Assembly: GCA_963752965.1 (NCBI GenBank)
Contig: CAVWAJ010000014.1
Location: forward strand, 592,785 to 656,784
Reading direction: 5' to 3'
Length of the DNA stretch: 64,000 nucleotides
From: QHXW01 sp963752965
GTDB lineage: Bacteria; Acidobacteriota; Terriglobia; Bryobacterales; Bryobacteraceae
Made by a program: the position numbers and the translations under genes. The notes beneath the pieces were generated by a model. The model had not been told where the DNA came from. It was given only the letters and a program-made list of their open reading frames with translations, and did not search any database. Shown one piece after another: positions 1 to 7,486 of this stretch. Position 1 is the first letter of the stretch; each line of letters begins with the position of its first letter.

Positions 1-572
1 ATTGTCAGCCCGTCCTTGCTGAACGCGCAGTCCTCAACATCCAGCCCAACCACCTCCGACCGCCGAAACGCTCCGGCGAACCCGAGCAGGATCAGCGCCC
101 GGTCCCGTAGGCCGATCAGCCCGGCGTCTGTGTTGTCCACCATGGCCCGGATGTCATCCGTCATCGTGGGCGCCTTCTGGTTCGCCGCGGTGCCGAGCGT
201 CCGGCGGATTCCCTTCATGGTATTCGCCACGATGGCATTGTGCGTCGGCGATCCCAGCCCTACAGCTTTGTGCGCTTCGGCGATCGCGTTCAGCCTGCGC
301 TGAATACTCCCCACCTTCAGCCGTCCCGCGCATTCGGCGATGTAGGACGCTACGGTTTCAGGACCGGCTGGCAGTGGGCCGACGCCATGCGCCTCACACC
401 ACGCGCAGAAGTGCCGCCAATCGCTCTGGTAACCCCGTAGCGTGTTCTCTGCCTTGGACGCGCGTATGAACTGACGCACCTGCTCTTGCAGTGGCAGCGA
501 AGGGAGCGGAGCCACGTCCGCCTCCTTGTCGTTGTCCGGCATCGGGCCGATTACCTCAGTCTCGGGCATCAT
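1..572 (-). CDS. Tyrosine recombinase/phage-type integrase, C-terminus cut by window edge
   Basis: About 190 residues are visible. Residues 25-120 form an N-terminal core-binding (SAM-like) domain with the typical pattern of an 'RASKAENTLRGYQSDWRHF' segment followed by a helix-rich region. The catalytic domain begins near residue 135 and shows the first active-site arginine in 'GFAGAFRRSEVVGL'. The remaining catalytic residues (HxxR, H/W, Tyr) lie beyond position 1. Two adjacent ATG codons (572 and 569) are possible starts; the first overlaps the stop of the upstream small gene as ATGA, indicating translational coupling. It is the last visible gene of the ardC operon, so it probably moves or resolves the element carrying that operon. 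The family assignment is secure; the role is inferred. Confidence 0.85.
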   Translation of the reverse strand, partial: MMPETEVIGPMPDNDKEADVAPLPSLPLQEQVRQFIRASKAENTLRGYQSDWRHFCAWCEAHGVGPLPAGPETVASYIAECAGRLKVGSIQRRLNAIAEAHKAVGLGSPTHNAIVANTMKGIRRTLGTAANQKAPTMTDDIRAMVDNTDAGLIGLRDRALILLGFAGAFRRSEVVGLDVEDCAFSKDGLT

Positions 573-715
573 GACCGCACCTCCAGTTCAGCCAGTGCCG
601 CACCGAGCAGAACGGCGAGCACCATCGCCAGGGCCACGGGCGCCAGATCCGACCAGAGCGTCACGGATGCCGTGAAGCCGAACATCAGGGCGTCCCCGAA
701 TGAGCGCGCACTCAC
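569..715 (-). CDS. Small single-pass membrane protein (48 aa)
   Basis: A short gene starting with GTG at 715. The GTG overlaps the TGA stop of the upstream gene (GTGA) and is preceded by GGAGG five bases away, which decides this start over the longer in-frame ATG at 775. The protein has a hydrophobic stretch at about residues 21-40 (LAPVALAMVLAVLLGAALA), so it is probably a one-helix membrane protein. Its stop overlaps the integrase ATG. I do not recognise a family. The two overlapping junctions and the Shine-Dalgarno sequence are the main evidence that it is a real gene. Confidence 0.55.
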   Translation of the reverse strand: MSARSFGDALMFGFTASVTLWSDLAPVALAMVLAVLLGAALAELEVRS

Positions 716-1053
716 AGCCACCTCCGAATCAGACGGTAGAAGAACGCATGGACGTACCAGCCGAGCAGCGACCACCGCGTTTTGAGCGTGGGCTTGGGCG
801 AGTGGCGGTCAGTCATGGCATGCTCCTGCCGCGCGGCCCGGAGCGGGTGAAATGCCGAGCGACAGGTTGGATCTTGGGTATCGCCTTGCCAAACATGGAA
901 ACGCACCGCTCCGTCACCGGAGTGGTATTCCAGAACTCCGACTTGCTGCCCGTCGAGATAGAGCGTGATCCCTGCATAATTTGGGTCTTGATGTTCAATG
1001 GCTTGGAGCTGCCCGCCGGACGTGTTGATAGTAATGGTTTGTGGTCTGGGCAT
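712..1053 (-). CDS. Hypothetical protein of the ardC operon (113 aa)
   Basis: Starts at 'MPRPQTITINTSGG' and reads into a beta-rich segment (AGITLYLDGQQVGVLEYHSG), then a basic C-terminal part with a possible amphipathic helix near the end (WYVHAFFYRLIRRW). The open frame extends much further upstream to 1371, but that stretch is low-complexity sequence antisense to the neighbouring gene, so ATG 1053 is chosen. It overlaps the next small gene by four bases. No family recognised. It is probably carried and expressed together with the ArdC protein. Confidence 0.6.
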   Translation of the reverse strand: MPRPQTITINTSGGQLQAIEHQDPNYAGITLYLDGQQVGVLEYHSGDGAVRFHVWQGDTQDPTCRSAFHPLRAARQEHAMTDRHSPKPTLKTRWSLLGWYVHAFFYRLIRRWL

Positions 1054-1063
1054 CCGGTTCACC

Positions 1064-1432
1064 TCAATCGCAGTAGATCCGCAGGCCTTTGTCCTTCGGA
1101 TCGAGCCATCGGTGCCACTCCGTAGCCATGCTGCAAAGCTCGCGGACATCGGATAGCTGGCACTCGCGTTCACTTGACTCGACGCTGATCCAGCCGTCTT
1201 CTTCGAGCTGCTGGAAGATCTGGTCTGGTCCGGCCTCCAGTCTGCGCAGAAACAATTCGCCGTCTTGGATGTAAACGACTGCGATGTCTTCGCCGTAGTC
1301 GTTTGTGAAGGCCTCGTTCGTTTCGTCCTGGAAAGCGACGGCCTCAACCAACTCGCTGATATGGAGTTCACGTGACAGATAAGTCATGTGCTCGCCCCAA
1401 GTTTCGATCACGGGCCGAATGGCTAAGCTCAT
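1064..1432 (-). CDS. Hypothetical acidic protein of the ardC operon (122 aa)
   Basis: The ATG at 1432 (MSLAIRPVIETW) overlaps the stop of the upstream gene as ATGA and is preferred over the ATG at 1453. The product is soluble, rich in Glu/Asp/Gln, with no signal peptide or membrane segment. A second possible start is MTYLSRELHIS, 15 codons in. No recognisable domain; the acidic character would fit a small interaction or anti-defence protein of a mobile element, but that is speculation. Confidence 0.65.
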   Translation of the reverse strand: MSLAIRPVIETWGEHMTYLSRELHISELVEAVAFQDETNEAFTNDYGEDIAVVYIQDGELFLRRLEAGPDQIFQQLEEDGWISVESSERECQLSDVRELCSMATEWHRWLDPKDKGLRIYCD

Positions 1433-1791
1433 TTCGCACCGTCCTTGCCGCATTGGGTGCGACCCTTGCCGGTGGCCTTGCGAAGTTTCCGCTTCAGTTT
1501 CTCGGCTTCGATGAGCACGTCATTGGGGTCTCGGTATTGCTTCTCCCACTGGTGGCGCAACCGTCCGAACCGCGTCCAGTCGTCTTGCTCGCGGCTGTGC
1601 AGGACCTCGACTAACTCGAAATTGGCCCACGCGCGCGTCTCTTCGACCACTACCTGGAGGTGGCCCAGCGGTTCGCGGCGGAGGAAGGGGAACTCCTGGA
1701 GCCGAACCAGATCCGCCAAGACCTGCTCAAATCCCAGGTTGAGCGAGTGCAGTATTTCGTAGACGCGGAGTTTCTGCGGAGTGGGTTTCAT
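1429..1791 (-). CDS. Hypothetical protein of the ardC operon (120 aa)
   Basis: Begins MKPTPQKLRVYEILHSLNLGF and ends in a Lys/Arg-rich helix (EAEKLKRKLRKATGKGRTQ). The middle is predicted largely helical with several Trp and Arg residues. It overlaps its upstream and downstream neighbours by four bases each (ATGA junctions), so it is part of one translationally coupled transcript. The basic tail could bind nucleic acid. No family recognised. Confidence 0.65.
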   Translation of the reverse strand: MKPTPQKLRVYEILHSLNLGFEQVLADLVRLQEFPFLRREPLGHLQVVVEETRAWANFELVEVLHSREQDDWTRFGRLRHQWEKQYRDPNDVLIEAEKLKRKLRKATGKGRTQCGKDGAK

Positions 1792-2297
1792 GCTGCCACC
1801 TCCCCCGCCCGCACTTCGTCATCAGCGTGGGCCGTCTCATCCGTCCGCCCCGGTTTGAAATGCTCGCGTTGTCCGCTCAGCAACTCCAGTTCGCGCCAGT
1901 ACTCCAGCTCGGCCCGGAGTTGTTCTTCTGCCATGCTTGCGAGTTCCTGGCACCGTGCGTCCCGCTTGCGCCAGTACGCCGTGTCATTGTTCCGCTGGTC
2001 TCGATTCTCCGGCAGGAAACACTCCACCTCTACGGCACGGTCTCGACAGCGTTGCGCGGGCAATGGTGGCGGCAAGGTGAAAGCACGGGTGGCCGAATGC
2101 TTGCGCGGCTTCGCCGTCCCACTTGCCGTAATCAGCACGTGCAGGTCATCGCCCTTCAGATCGAACCGCACGTCATACGTCAGGCCGTCTCGGTTCAGCG
2201 ATCGGCAGATGGCCACAAATTTGTGCCAGTTCGTGTCGAATCGCTTTTCGTCCTGCCAACTGGCAAGCGGAGTGTGAATCAGATAGCGGCCCGTCAT
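1788..2297 (-). CDS. Hypothetical protein of the ardC operon (169 aa)
   Basis: Starts MTGRYLIHTPLASWQDEKRF with the ATG overlapping the ardC stop. The N-terminal ~90 residues look like a small alpha/beta domain (YDVRFDLKGDDLHVLITASG); the C-terminal half is a long charged helix (residues ~105-150), possibly a coiled coil. No catalytic motif seen. Its position directly behind ardC suggests a joint role in element establishment, but no function can be assigned. Confidence 0.65.
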   Translation of the reverse strand: MTGRYLIHTPLASWQDEKRFDTNWHKFVAICRSLNRDGLTYDVRFDLKGDDLHVLITASGTAKPRKHSATRAFTLPPPLPAQRCRDRAVEVECFLPENRDQRNNDTAYWRKRDARCQELASMAEEQLRAELEYWRELELLSGQREHFKPGRTDETAHADDEVRAGEVAA

Positions 2298-3211
2298 GCT
2301 GCCACCTCCGCAAAACCGTTTGCCTGTCCTGCGTGCTGAATCAGGTAGTCCGCTGCCTGTTGCGCTTTGGATGCTGCTGTGAAGATGGCGCGCTTGTCAG
2401 CCTTCAGGACGCGCAACCACGATTGAATGTACTGGGCATGATCCGATCGCGGTTCGCTGCTGAGTCCCAAATGTGCCAGCGTGAAAGCAGCCGTCAGTTC
2501 GGCTACCAGTTCTTCGACGCTGTAGGCGTTATCGCCAAAGCGCTTGCCCAATTCGCGATTGCAACGGCCTTCGCGCGAACTCCAATGCCCCGTCTCGTGC
2601 GCCCGCGTGCTGTAGTAATCGATGGGAGTGAAGAACGCGGCGAACGGTGGCAACGTGATGATGTCGGTATCAGGAGCGTAGAAAGCCTGATTGCCCTGAT
2701 GGAATACGCGCGCGTTGATGCGTGAGAAGAACTGCTCCGCGGATTGGATGCGCTGCTCGATGGGCGTTTCCGCATGAGCCTTTGCTGTGTAGCCGTCCAC
2801 TTGCGCGGCATTGAACACGGAATACCCTCGCGTGAACAGCAGCCGTGATCCAGACTTGGGCGTATCCTCGCCATCATCTGTCTCGGCGGCATTGTTGGCG
2901 AACTTCCAGAACACGACCAGCGTGGCCTTTTCGCCTTTGCGAACCTGCGCCCCGCGTTCCTGCCATTGCTGATACGTGCCCCACTCCCCACGCTCATAGC
3001 CTTTCGCCTGAGCAGCAGCCCACAGGCATACAGTATTGATGCCGCGATAGGGCTTCTTGCTGATTACGTTGATGGGACTGAAGGCGAACCGGCCCGACGT
3101 ATGCCACGGCATGCGCCAGTTCCCTACACCCTGTTCGATTGCGTTGACGATTTGGGACGTGACGCGCGCATAAACGTCCGGTTTGATTGCGGTATGCTCG
3201 GCTGTAGACAT
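2294..3211 (-). CDS. ardC: ArdC-family antirestriction protein
   Basis: 305 aa, the usual length for ArdC. The N-terminal ~135 residues match the single-stranded-DNA-binding ArdC domain (VTSQIVNAIEQGVGNWRMPW; later 'GINTVCLW' and 'RKGEKATLVVFWKF'). The C-terminal half is the zincin-like peptidase domain with HETGH at residues 205-209 supplying zinc ligands and the catalytic Glu. ArdC proteins are carried by conjugative and integrative elements and protect incoming DNA against restriction. First gene of a seven-gene overlapping operon that ends in an integrase. Start ATG 3211 has GAAAGGA upstream. Family certain; antirestriction activity is inferred from homologues. Confidence 0.9.
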   Translation of the reverse strand: MSTAEHTAIKPDVYARVTSQIVNAIEQGVGNWRMPWHTSGRFAFSPINVISKKPYRGINTVCLWAAAQAKGYERGEWGTYQQWQERGAQVRKGEKATLVVFWKFANNAAETDDGEDTPKSGSRLLFTRGYSVFNAAQVDGYTAKAHAETPIEQRIQSAEQFFSRINARVFHQGNQAFYAPDTDIITLPPFAAFFTPIDYYSTRAHETGHWSSREGRCNRELGKRFGDNAYSVEELVAELTAAFTLAHLGLSSEPRSDHAQYIQSWLRVLKADKRAIFTAASKAQQAADYLIQHAGQANGFAEVAA

Positions 3212-3238
3212 CGTGAAACAGTCCTTTCGCGGTGGTTA

Positions 3239-3273
3239 GGGACCGTGGCAAGGTCAGAACTTGTCGCGGTCCC
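3239..3273 (-). promoter_or_regulatory. Inverted repeat in the ardC leader
   Basis: A perfect 7-bp inverted repeat, GGGACCG (3239-3245) and CGGTCCC (3267-3273) with a 21-nt loop, sits 28-62 bases upstream of the ardC start. It could be an operator or an mRNA hairpin. No clear sigma-70 promoter was found with it. Confidence 0.35.
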
Positions 3274-3612
3274 GATTGTCGCTCTGGTGTGCGATTCGCT
3301 TTACTAATCGCGCACTAGAACCAGCCTCAGAATAGAGCTTACCGGCCTAAGGTACAAGAGAAATCTGCGGGTATCTTTCGACGAGAGCGCACGCGAATTG
3401 CCGAGTAACAATCGATGCGCGGAGTCGAAGTTTGATTGTCCAAGGGCTGGGGGAGGGGCTGTGATTTAGGCCCACCAGGACCCAGGCGCTATTATTTTTT
3501 TGCCAAGTGAAAGCGCCATTTTTTCGAGAACTGCGTGGGGAATCCGAACGGTTAGGTCATGAGTTTGAAATTCGCCCTCACCGAATCAGGAGCTATGCTT
3601 TAGGAAGCCAAC
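3274..3612. other. Non-coding interval between ardC and the transporter gene
   Basis: About 340 bases without a convincing gene on either strand. It should contain the ardC promoter and contains the first copy of the 28-bp repeat followed by an AT-rich tract (3493-3530). Confidence 0.5.
3466..3493 (+). repeat. 28-bp direct repeat, copy 1 (before CDF gene)
   Basis: Begins TTAGGCCCACC and ends GGCGCTATT. It matches the copy at 4291-4318 at 27 of 28 positions, and both copies are followed by a T-rich tract. The two copies bracket exactly one gene, the CDF-like transporter. Confidence 0.8.
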
Positions 3613-4260
3613 ATGGCCGAGTTTGTCCAGATCGAACTGCAGCTTTCAAGGTCCACTACCGTGGCTCGCGCACCGATGCGCCGCTCTACTGCGGTGTTCT
3701 GGCTTCAGGGAATCACCCTCATATGGATGCTTGTCGAATGCGGCCTGTCACTTTATGCAGCAGCGGCGGCACATAGCCCCGCAATGCTCGCATTCGGCTC
3801 CGATAGCTTCGTGGAGCTATTGTCCGCGGCAGTGGTTCTTTTGCAGTTTCTGCCTCAAGTTTCTATCGCCGAGCGGAAGGCCGCTCGTGCTGCTGGCTCT
3901 CTACTGTTCGCTCTTGCTCTCATTGTCTGCGTCATGGCGATTGGCTCTTTGGTGCTGCACCTGCGCCCTGAAACGAGCCGCCTCGGTATCGGAATCACCG
4001 TGGCTGCGCTGATCGTGATGCCTATTTTGGCTAAGCTGAAGCGCCGGGAAGCACGCCGCGACAACAATGCCGCTCTCGCTGCCGATGCAGTGCAATCGGC
4101 CACATGTGCTTATCTGGCCGTCATTGCCCTCCTTGGCTTGGCGGTAAACGCACTTTTCCATGTCGCTTGGTTTGATTCACTTGCCGCACTGGTGGCTATA
4201 CCGTTGCTGCTGAAGGAAGGTCGTGCGGCCTGGCACGGTGAAGTTTGCAGTTGCTGTTGA
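3613..4260 (+). CDS. CDF-like cation transporter (membrane domain only)
   Basis: 215 aa with about six hydrophobic segments. Pieces resembling the metal-site helices of cation diffusion facilitators are seen: 'AFGSDSFVELLSA' near residue 60 (TM2 region) and 'LAADAVQSATCAYL' near residue 155 (TM5 DxxxD-like region). The cytosolic C-terminal domain of full CDF proteins is missing and the protein ends in 'EVCSCC', a possible metal-binding tail. It probably exports a divalent metal. The gene lies alone between two copies of a 28-bp direct repeat, which suggests acquisition as a cassette. Start ATG 3613 is assumed; M22 (MRRSTAVFW) is an alternative. Confidence 0.7.
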   Translation: MAEFVQIELQLSRSTTVARAPMRRSTAVFWLQGITLIWMLVECGLSLYAAAAAHSPAMLAFGSDSFVELLSAAVVLLQFLPQVSIAERKAARAAGSLLFALALIVCVMAIGSLVLHLRPETSRLGIGITVAALIVMPILAKLKRREARRDNNAALAADAVQSATCAYLAVIALLGLAVNALFHVAWFDSLAALVAIPLLLKEGRAAWHGEVCSCC

Positions 4261-4290
4261 GCCTCACACTGTGCATTCAGACTGACCCAC

Positions 4291-4318
4291 TTAGGCCCAC
4301 CCGGACCCAGGCGCTATT
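4291..4318 (+). repeat. 28-bp direct repeat, copy 2 (after CDF gene)
   Basis: Identical to copy 1 except for one base (A in copy 1, C here, at repeat position 12). It starts 31 bases after the transporter stop codon. The distance between copy starts is 825 bp. Confidence 0.8.
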
Positions 4319-4484
4319 TAATTTTTCCAGCGCTGTGAATTTTTTTGGGCGAGTGCGGCGGGAAATTAACTCGCTGTCGGTTCTGGAACTTGGAGCACGC
4401 TGAGCGGCGCGTTTGTGATCGCGGTTCGCCGCATCACCCGCACTTCAACGAAGAGCGCGTTACGCGTCAACTAGCACCCAGGGT

Positions 4485-5366
4485 TCAAGCCCGGAGCACG
4501 CGCTTGGTGAAACCGAACTGGTGGACGACGCCATTCTTCAAAGTCGCCAAAAACGCATTATGTTGTCGCGCCATCCACCTGTATTTAGCTTGTACCCTCC
4601 GCTGCCCGGAATGTCGCTGTATACCCTGCGTGACAAGATCGCGATGGTGTTTCAGGAAGTGGAATACCTGTGCATCGTCGTCGCGATTCGATAAGAGTGC
4701 CTTGAAGTAGTCGAGATAGGCATGCTCATCACCGATCGACAAGAACTCCTGAATATACGCGAGTTCTTGAGATGGAGAATGCTCACGCGACCGAAACGGA
4801 GGCTGCGTTAAAGCAGTCAATAGATTTGGGTCGATAACGATTCGGGGGTATATCGCCTTCTGTTCGAGTTCGTATGCTCTAATCAAACCCGGCCCGAACA
4901 CCGTACCTGACGCGCAAAAGAGTTCGCCGACACTTATAGCGCCACGCACAATGACGCTACGCCAGATGAGGTTCAGCTGCGCCAACACTAGGCCAAACAG
5001 TTCCCAGAACACTAAGCCATCTGGCCCTTGCGGATCATCAGCCGGGACAAAGACAGCGCGCACCAGGCAATCCGAGAAACGAAAGAAGCGCATTGACAGT
5101 TGATCACGGTCGAACTCATCGGGTCGTAGCTCGTGGAGGAATCTGTCCAGCAAGTGGTGAACATCAGCAGCGCTACGCGTCTGAACAATATCTTTGAAGC
5201 CGAGAACATCGATGTAAGTGATGATGGCCGTTCGATAGGCCGTGTTCCGCTTAGGCAGTTCTTTTGAGCGCTTCTTGCTGGGCGGCTCAGCCAAGGCCTT
5301 CTGAATGGTTTCCGCGATGCTCTGGAGGCGCGGCGGCTTCGAATGATCGTTGGGCTCTTCCCTCAT
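4485..5366 (-). CDS. Class III nucleotide-cyclase-fold protein A (hypothetical)
   Basis: 293 aa from ATG 5366 (MREEPNDHSK); an earlier in-frame ATG at 5516 adds a 50-residue, poorly structured extension and is disfavoured. I see three elements that line up with class III adenylyl/guanylyl cyclases: 'YIDVLGFKDIV' (Asp at residue 53, first metal ligand in the first strand), 'RFFRFSDCLVRAV' (Asp at residue 99, second metal ligand, in place of the usual GD), and 'VIVRGAISVGEL' (the VRGAI..G strand). The same three are found in the neighbour at 5700-6569, so the two are paralogues. Activity and product are unknown. This fold is used by Pycsar anti-phage cyclases, but no typical effector gene is adjacent. 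Upstream ribosome-binding signal is weak. Confidence 0.6.
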   Translation of the reverse strand: MREEPNDHSKPPRLQSIAETIQKALAEPPSKKRSKELPKRNTAYRTAIITYIDVLGFKDIVQTRSAADVHHLLDRFLHELRPDEFDRDQLSMRFFRFSDCLVRAVFVPADDPQGPDGLVFWELFGLVLAQLNLIWRSVIVRGAISVGELFCASGTVFGPGLIRAYELEQKAIYPRIVIDPNLLTALTQPPFRSREHSPSQELAYIQEFLSIGDEHAYLDYFKALLSNRDDDAQVFHFLKHHRDLVTQGIQRHSGQRRVQAKYRWMARQHNAFLATLKNGVVHQFGFTKRVLRA

Positions 5367-5699
5367 CAGTCGCGAATCAGCTTTACATCCAGAGTAGCTC
5401 CACCTGCCGTGCTCAAGATGTCGAAACGCCGCCAGATGCGTGCTCGGCGTTGCGGGCGTGCTCCCGGTCGCCTCGCAGAAGTAAATGCGCTTTAGCCGAT
5501 CCAGGCACGGCCCCACTGCGCTTCATTGGCATTGTGCGCGGATTGTCGGCAAAACGGAAGTGATTCAGTTTGACGGTTTGTCGCTATGTCGCGGACTGGC
5601 CCGCCGGACCGCACCAAGGGAAATCGTCGCACGTTTTCCGCCGGCTTGACCGGCTTCGGGAGAACGTAAACGGCGCGCCAGCGCCAGGCTTGTGAACCA

Positions 5700-6569
5700 T
5701 CAGACAAGCTTTAGCGGCTTACTTCGTCGTGGAAACTTGGAGACCTCGTCGAATCCACAGTTTTTGAGTATCTGAAATCGTTGGGAATATGTTAGATCAT
5801 CCCAATAGGGCATGCGAAAAGCCCCTCGCACCGTTTCGGCTTCCTCGCGGGCGACCTGTTCCACGTGGTTAAGGAACGCTACGGTGTTCGCCAACTTCCT
5901 CCTCACACTCCGATCCAGATTCTCACCGAATGCGCTCTGTATCTTCAGCCGCGTCTGCGGCCAATGCTTAGATCGAATGCCGAAGTACGCGTGAACTAGC
6001 GTTTCCTGCTTTCCTTGTCTTAGCGGAACCGGGTACCTGATCATCAGGCCCGGCTCGATTCGGTCCGGAAAAGTCTCCGCGAATTCGTCGTTCAAGGCCA
6101 AAGCGGACGGGCTCATCCAAAAAAACGGTCCGTCAGCCTTTTCAAACAGGCTTGCGGTTTCATCGACTGCTGGGCCTATCAGAAAGTCTCCTTCTATTCT
6201 CATCTGGCCAGCACCCAAGCATCCCCGAATCAACAGGGGCATGTCTCCCTCCAAGGCCTCTCGAATTATCCACCCAGCTATCCACGCAGCTGAGAACATG
6301 GCCTTGTACAACATGCGCTCCGTGCAGTCACGGCCCCTGCCCCTGGGAACCACAGCTAGTAGCACGGTGTCAGAAACGCACTTGACCTTGTGATCAAAGC
6401 CTTCATCCTGTACGAGGACGCCGCTGTGGTCGGTGCCTTGAAGACCCTTGCCCGTCTTTTTGATCTGCCGCATTTTGTCCAATACCACTCCCGGTTTCTC
6501 ACGGCTCCATATGCCCTTGAACCCCAGGATGTCCAGGAAGGCCACAGCTCCAAGCTTCAGCCCCGTCAT
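5700..6569 (-). CDS. Class III nucleotide-cyclase-fold protein B (hypothetical)
   Basis: 289 aa. 'VAFLDILGFKGIW' provides an Asp at residue 13, 'KCVSDTVLLAV' an Asp at residue 67 with the Lys at residue 63 placed as in the KxxGD hairpin of cyclases, and 'LLIRGCLGAGQM' resembles the RxGI..G strand. It starts almost directly at the catalytic domain, without an extra N-terminal domain. The C-terminal 100 residues are helical and end in a basic segment (FPRRSKPLK). It lies 333 bases upstream of paralogue A on the same strand, so the two may be co-transcribed. Whether it makes a cyclic nucleotide, and which, cannot be told from the sequence. Confidence 0.6.
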   Translation of the reverse strand: MTGLKLGAVAFLDILGFKGIWSREKPGVVLDKMRQIKKTGKGLQGTDHSGVLVQDEGFDHKVKCVSDTVLLAVVPRGRGRDCTERMLYKAMFSAAWIAGWIIREALEGDMPLLIRGCLGAGQMRIEGDFLIGPAVDETASLFEKADGPFFWMSPSALALNDEFAETFPDRIEPGLMIRYPVPLRQGKQETLVHAYFGIRSKHWPQTRLKIQSAFGENLDRSVRRKLANTVAFLNHVEQVAREEAETVRGAFRMPYWDDLTYSQRFQILKNCGFDEVSKFPRRSKPLKLV

Positions 6570-6838
6570 GTCGCAATTCTACGACACAGCCGCAACCGGC
6601 GCGCATCAGCAAGCGCAGCCGCTGGTGAATTGCGATGCGGGAAGTTTGGCCGGGCCAACTGGGTGACACACAATGAAATCTCAAACTGAGGGGAGTTCAC
6701 AGCCAGCAGGCGGACAAAATCATGAGAGTGTAGTCGCCAAACTGTGGAATGAGCTGCGCCCCCGGCAACAGAGGGAGGCGTACAGCGTTTTGGCGACGAA
6801 GAGGCTTAGGCGGGTACGGGTCCGAGATGGCACCAACA

Positions 6839-7486
6839 TCAGAACACCTTTCGGAACGTAAGATTTATGCGAGCGGCGCCGGTCAGCGGATGTTCCCCGT
6901 CTTGTAGCGGCGCGACGCCGTGATAAACGAAGCGTGCGGGACCGCCCCACACCGCGATATCAGCGTTTTCGAGCCGTAGGCGGCGCACCGGATCAGAGCG
7001 GCGTTTGCCACCCCACAAAAACACTGCAGACATGCCCAATGAGACGGAGACGATCGGAGCCCACGCATCCTTCTCGTCACGGTCCTGATGGAGACCGAGT
7101 TTGGCGCCTGCGATGTAGCGGTTTATTAGGCAAGCGTCCGGATCGTAGTGGGCGAATCCGTCCTCAGTGGCGGCGCGCGCGGCCAGGTCCAGGAACGCAC
7201 CAGGCATGGCGGGCCAGGGCGCTCCGGTATCAGGGTCCGTGCGGTCGTACCGGTAGCCCTTGTGGTCGGATACCCAACCGACACGCCCGCAGTTGGTCAT
7301 CGCGACAGACATGGTGTAACCACCGGGCGTGACTAAGTGGCGGAACGGTGCGGCCTGCGCGATCCGAGCGACTTCTTCGAGCAACGTCGGCGCTTCCGAA
7401 GTGGCAAAGCCGCGCAATAGGACGGCGCCTTCTTGCAGCCGCTCGTGCGAGCGCGGCAACAAATCGCTGTCGAAGAGAGTGGTCAT
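6839..7486 (-). CDS. alkB: AlkB-family 2-oxoglutarate/Fe(II) dioxygenase
   Basis: 215 aa, the normal size of bacterial AlkB. Iron ligands are visible as HQD (H133 and D135 in 'GLHQDRDE') and H189 ('VYHGVAPL'). The 2-oxoglutarate-binding signature RINLTFR lies at residues 206-212. The nucleotide-recognition part 'TNCGRVGWVSDHKGYRY' matches E. coli-type AlkB. The enzyme removes methyl groups from 1-methyladenine and 3-methylcytosine in DNA or RNA. It lies upstream of the two cyclase-fold genes on the same strand, 270 bases away; a shared transcript is possible but not shown. Assignment is firm. Confidence 0.92.
   Translation of the reverse strand: MTTLFDSDLLPRSHERLQEGAVLLRGFATSEAPTLLEEVARIAQAAPFRHLVTPGGYTMSVAMTNCGRVGWVSDHKGYRYDRTDPDTGAPWPAMPGAFLDLAARAATEDGFAHYDPDACLINRYIAGAKLGLHQDRDEKDAWAPIVSVSLGMSAVFLWGGKRRSDPVRRLRLENADIAVWGGPARFVYHGVAPLQDGEHPLTGAARINLTFRKVF

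Noticed and set aside
712..1371. A 219-codon leftward frame
   Set aside because: Only the last 113 codons have coding character; the first part is Ser/Arg-rich antisense-like sequence overlapping a better gene (1064-1432).
5492..5707. A 71-codon frame between the two cyclase-fold genes
   Set aside because: No domain, no ribosome-binding site, and composition typical of a chance frame. It could have been the missing effector of a cyclase system, but there is no membrane or enzyme signature.
4485..7486. A complete known Pycsar system
   Set aside because: The cyclase fold is plausible, but no PycTM- or PycTIR-like effector is adjacent and the motifs are divergent, so the known system cannot be claimed.
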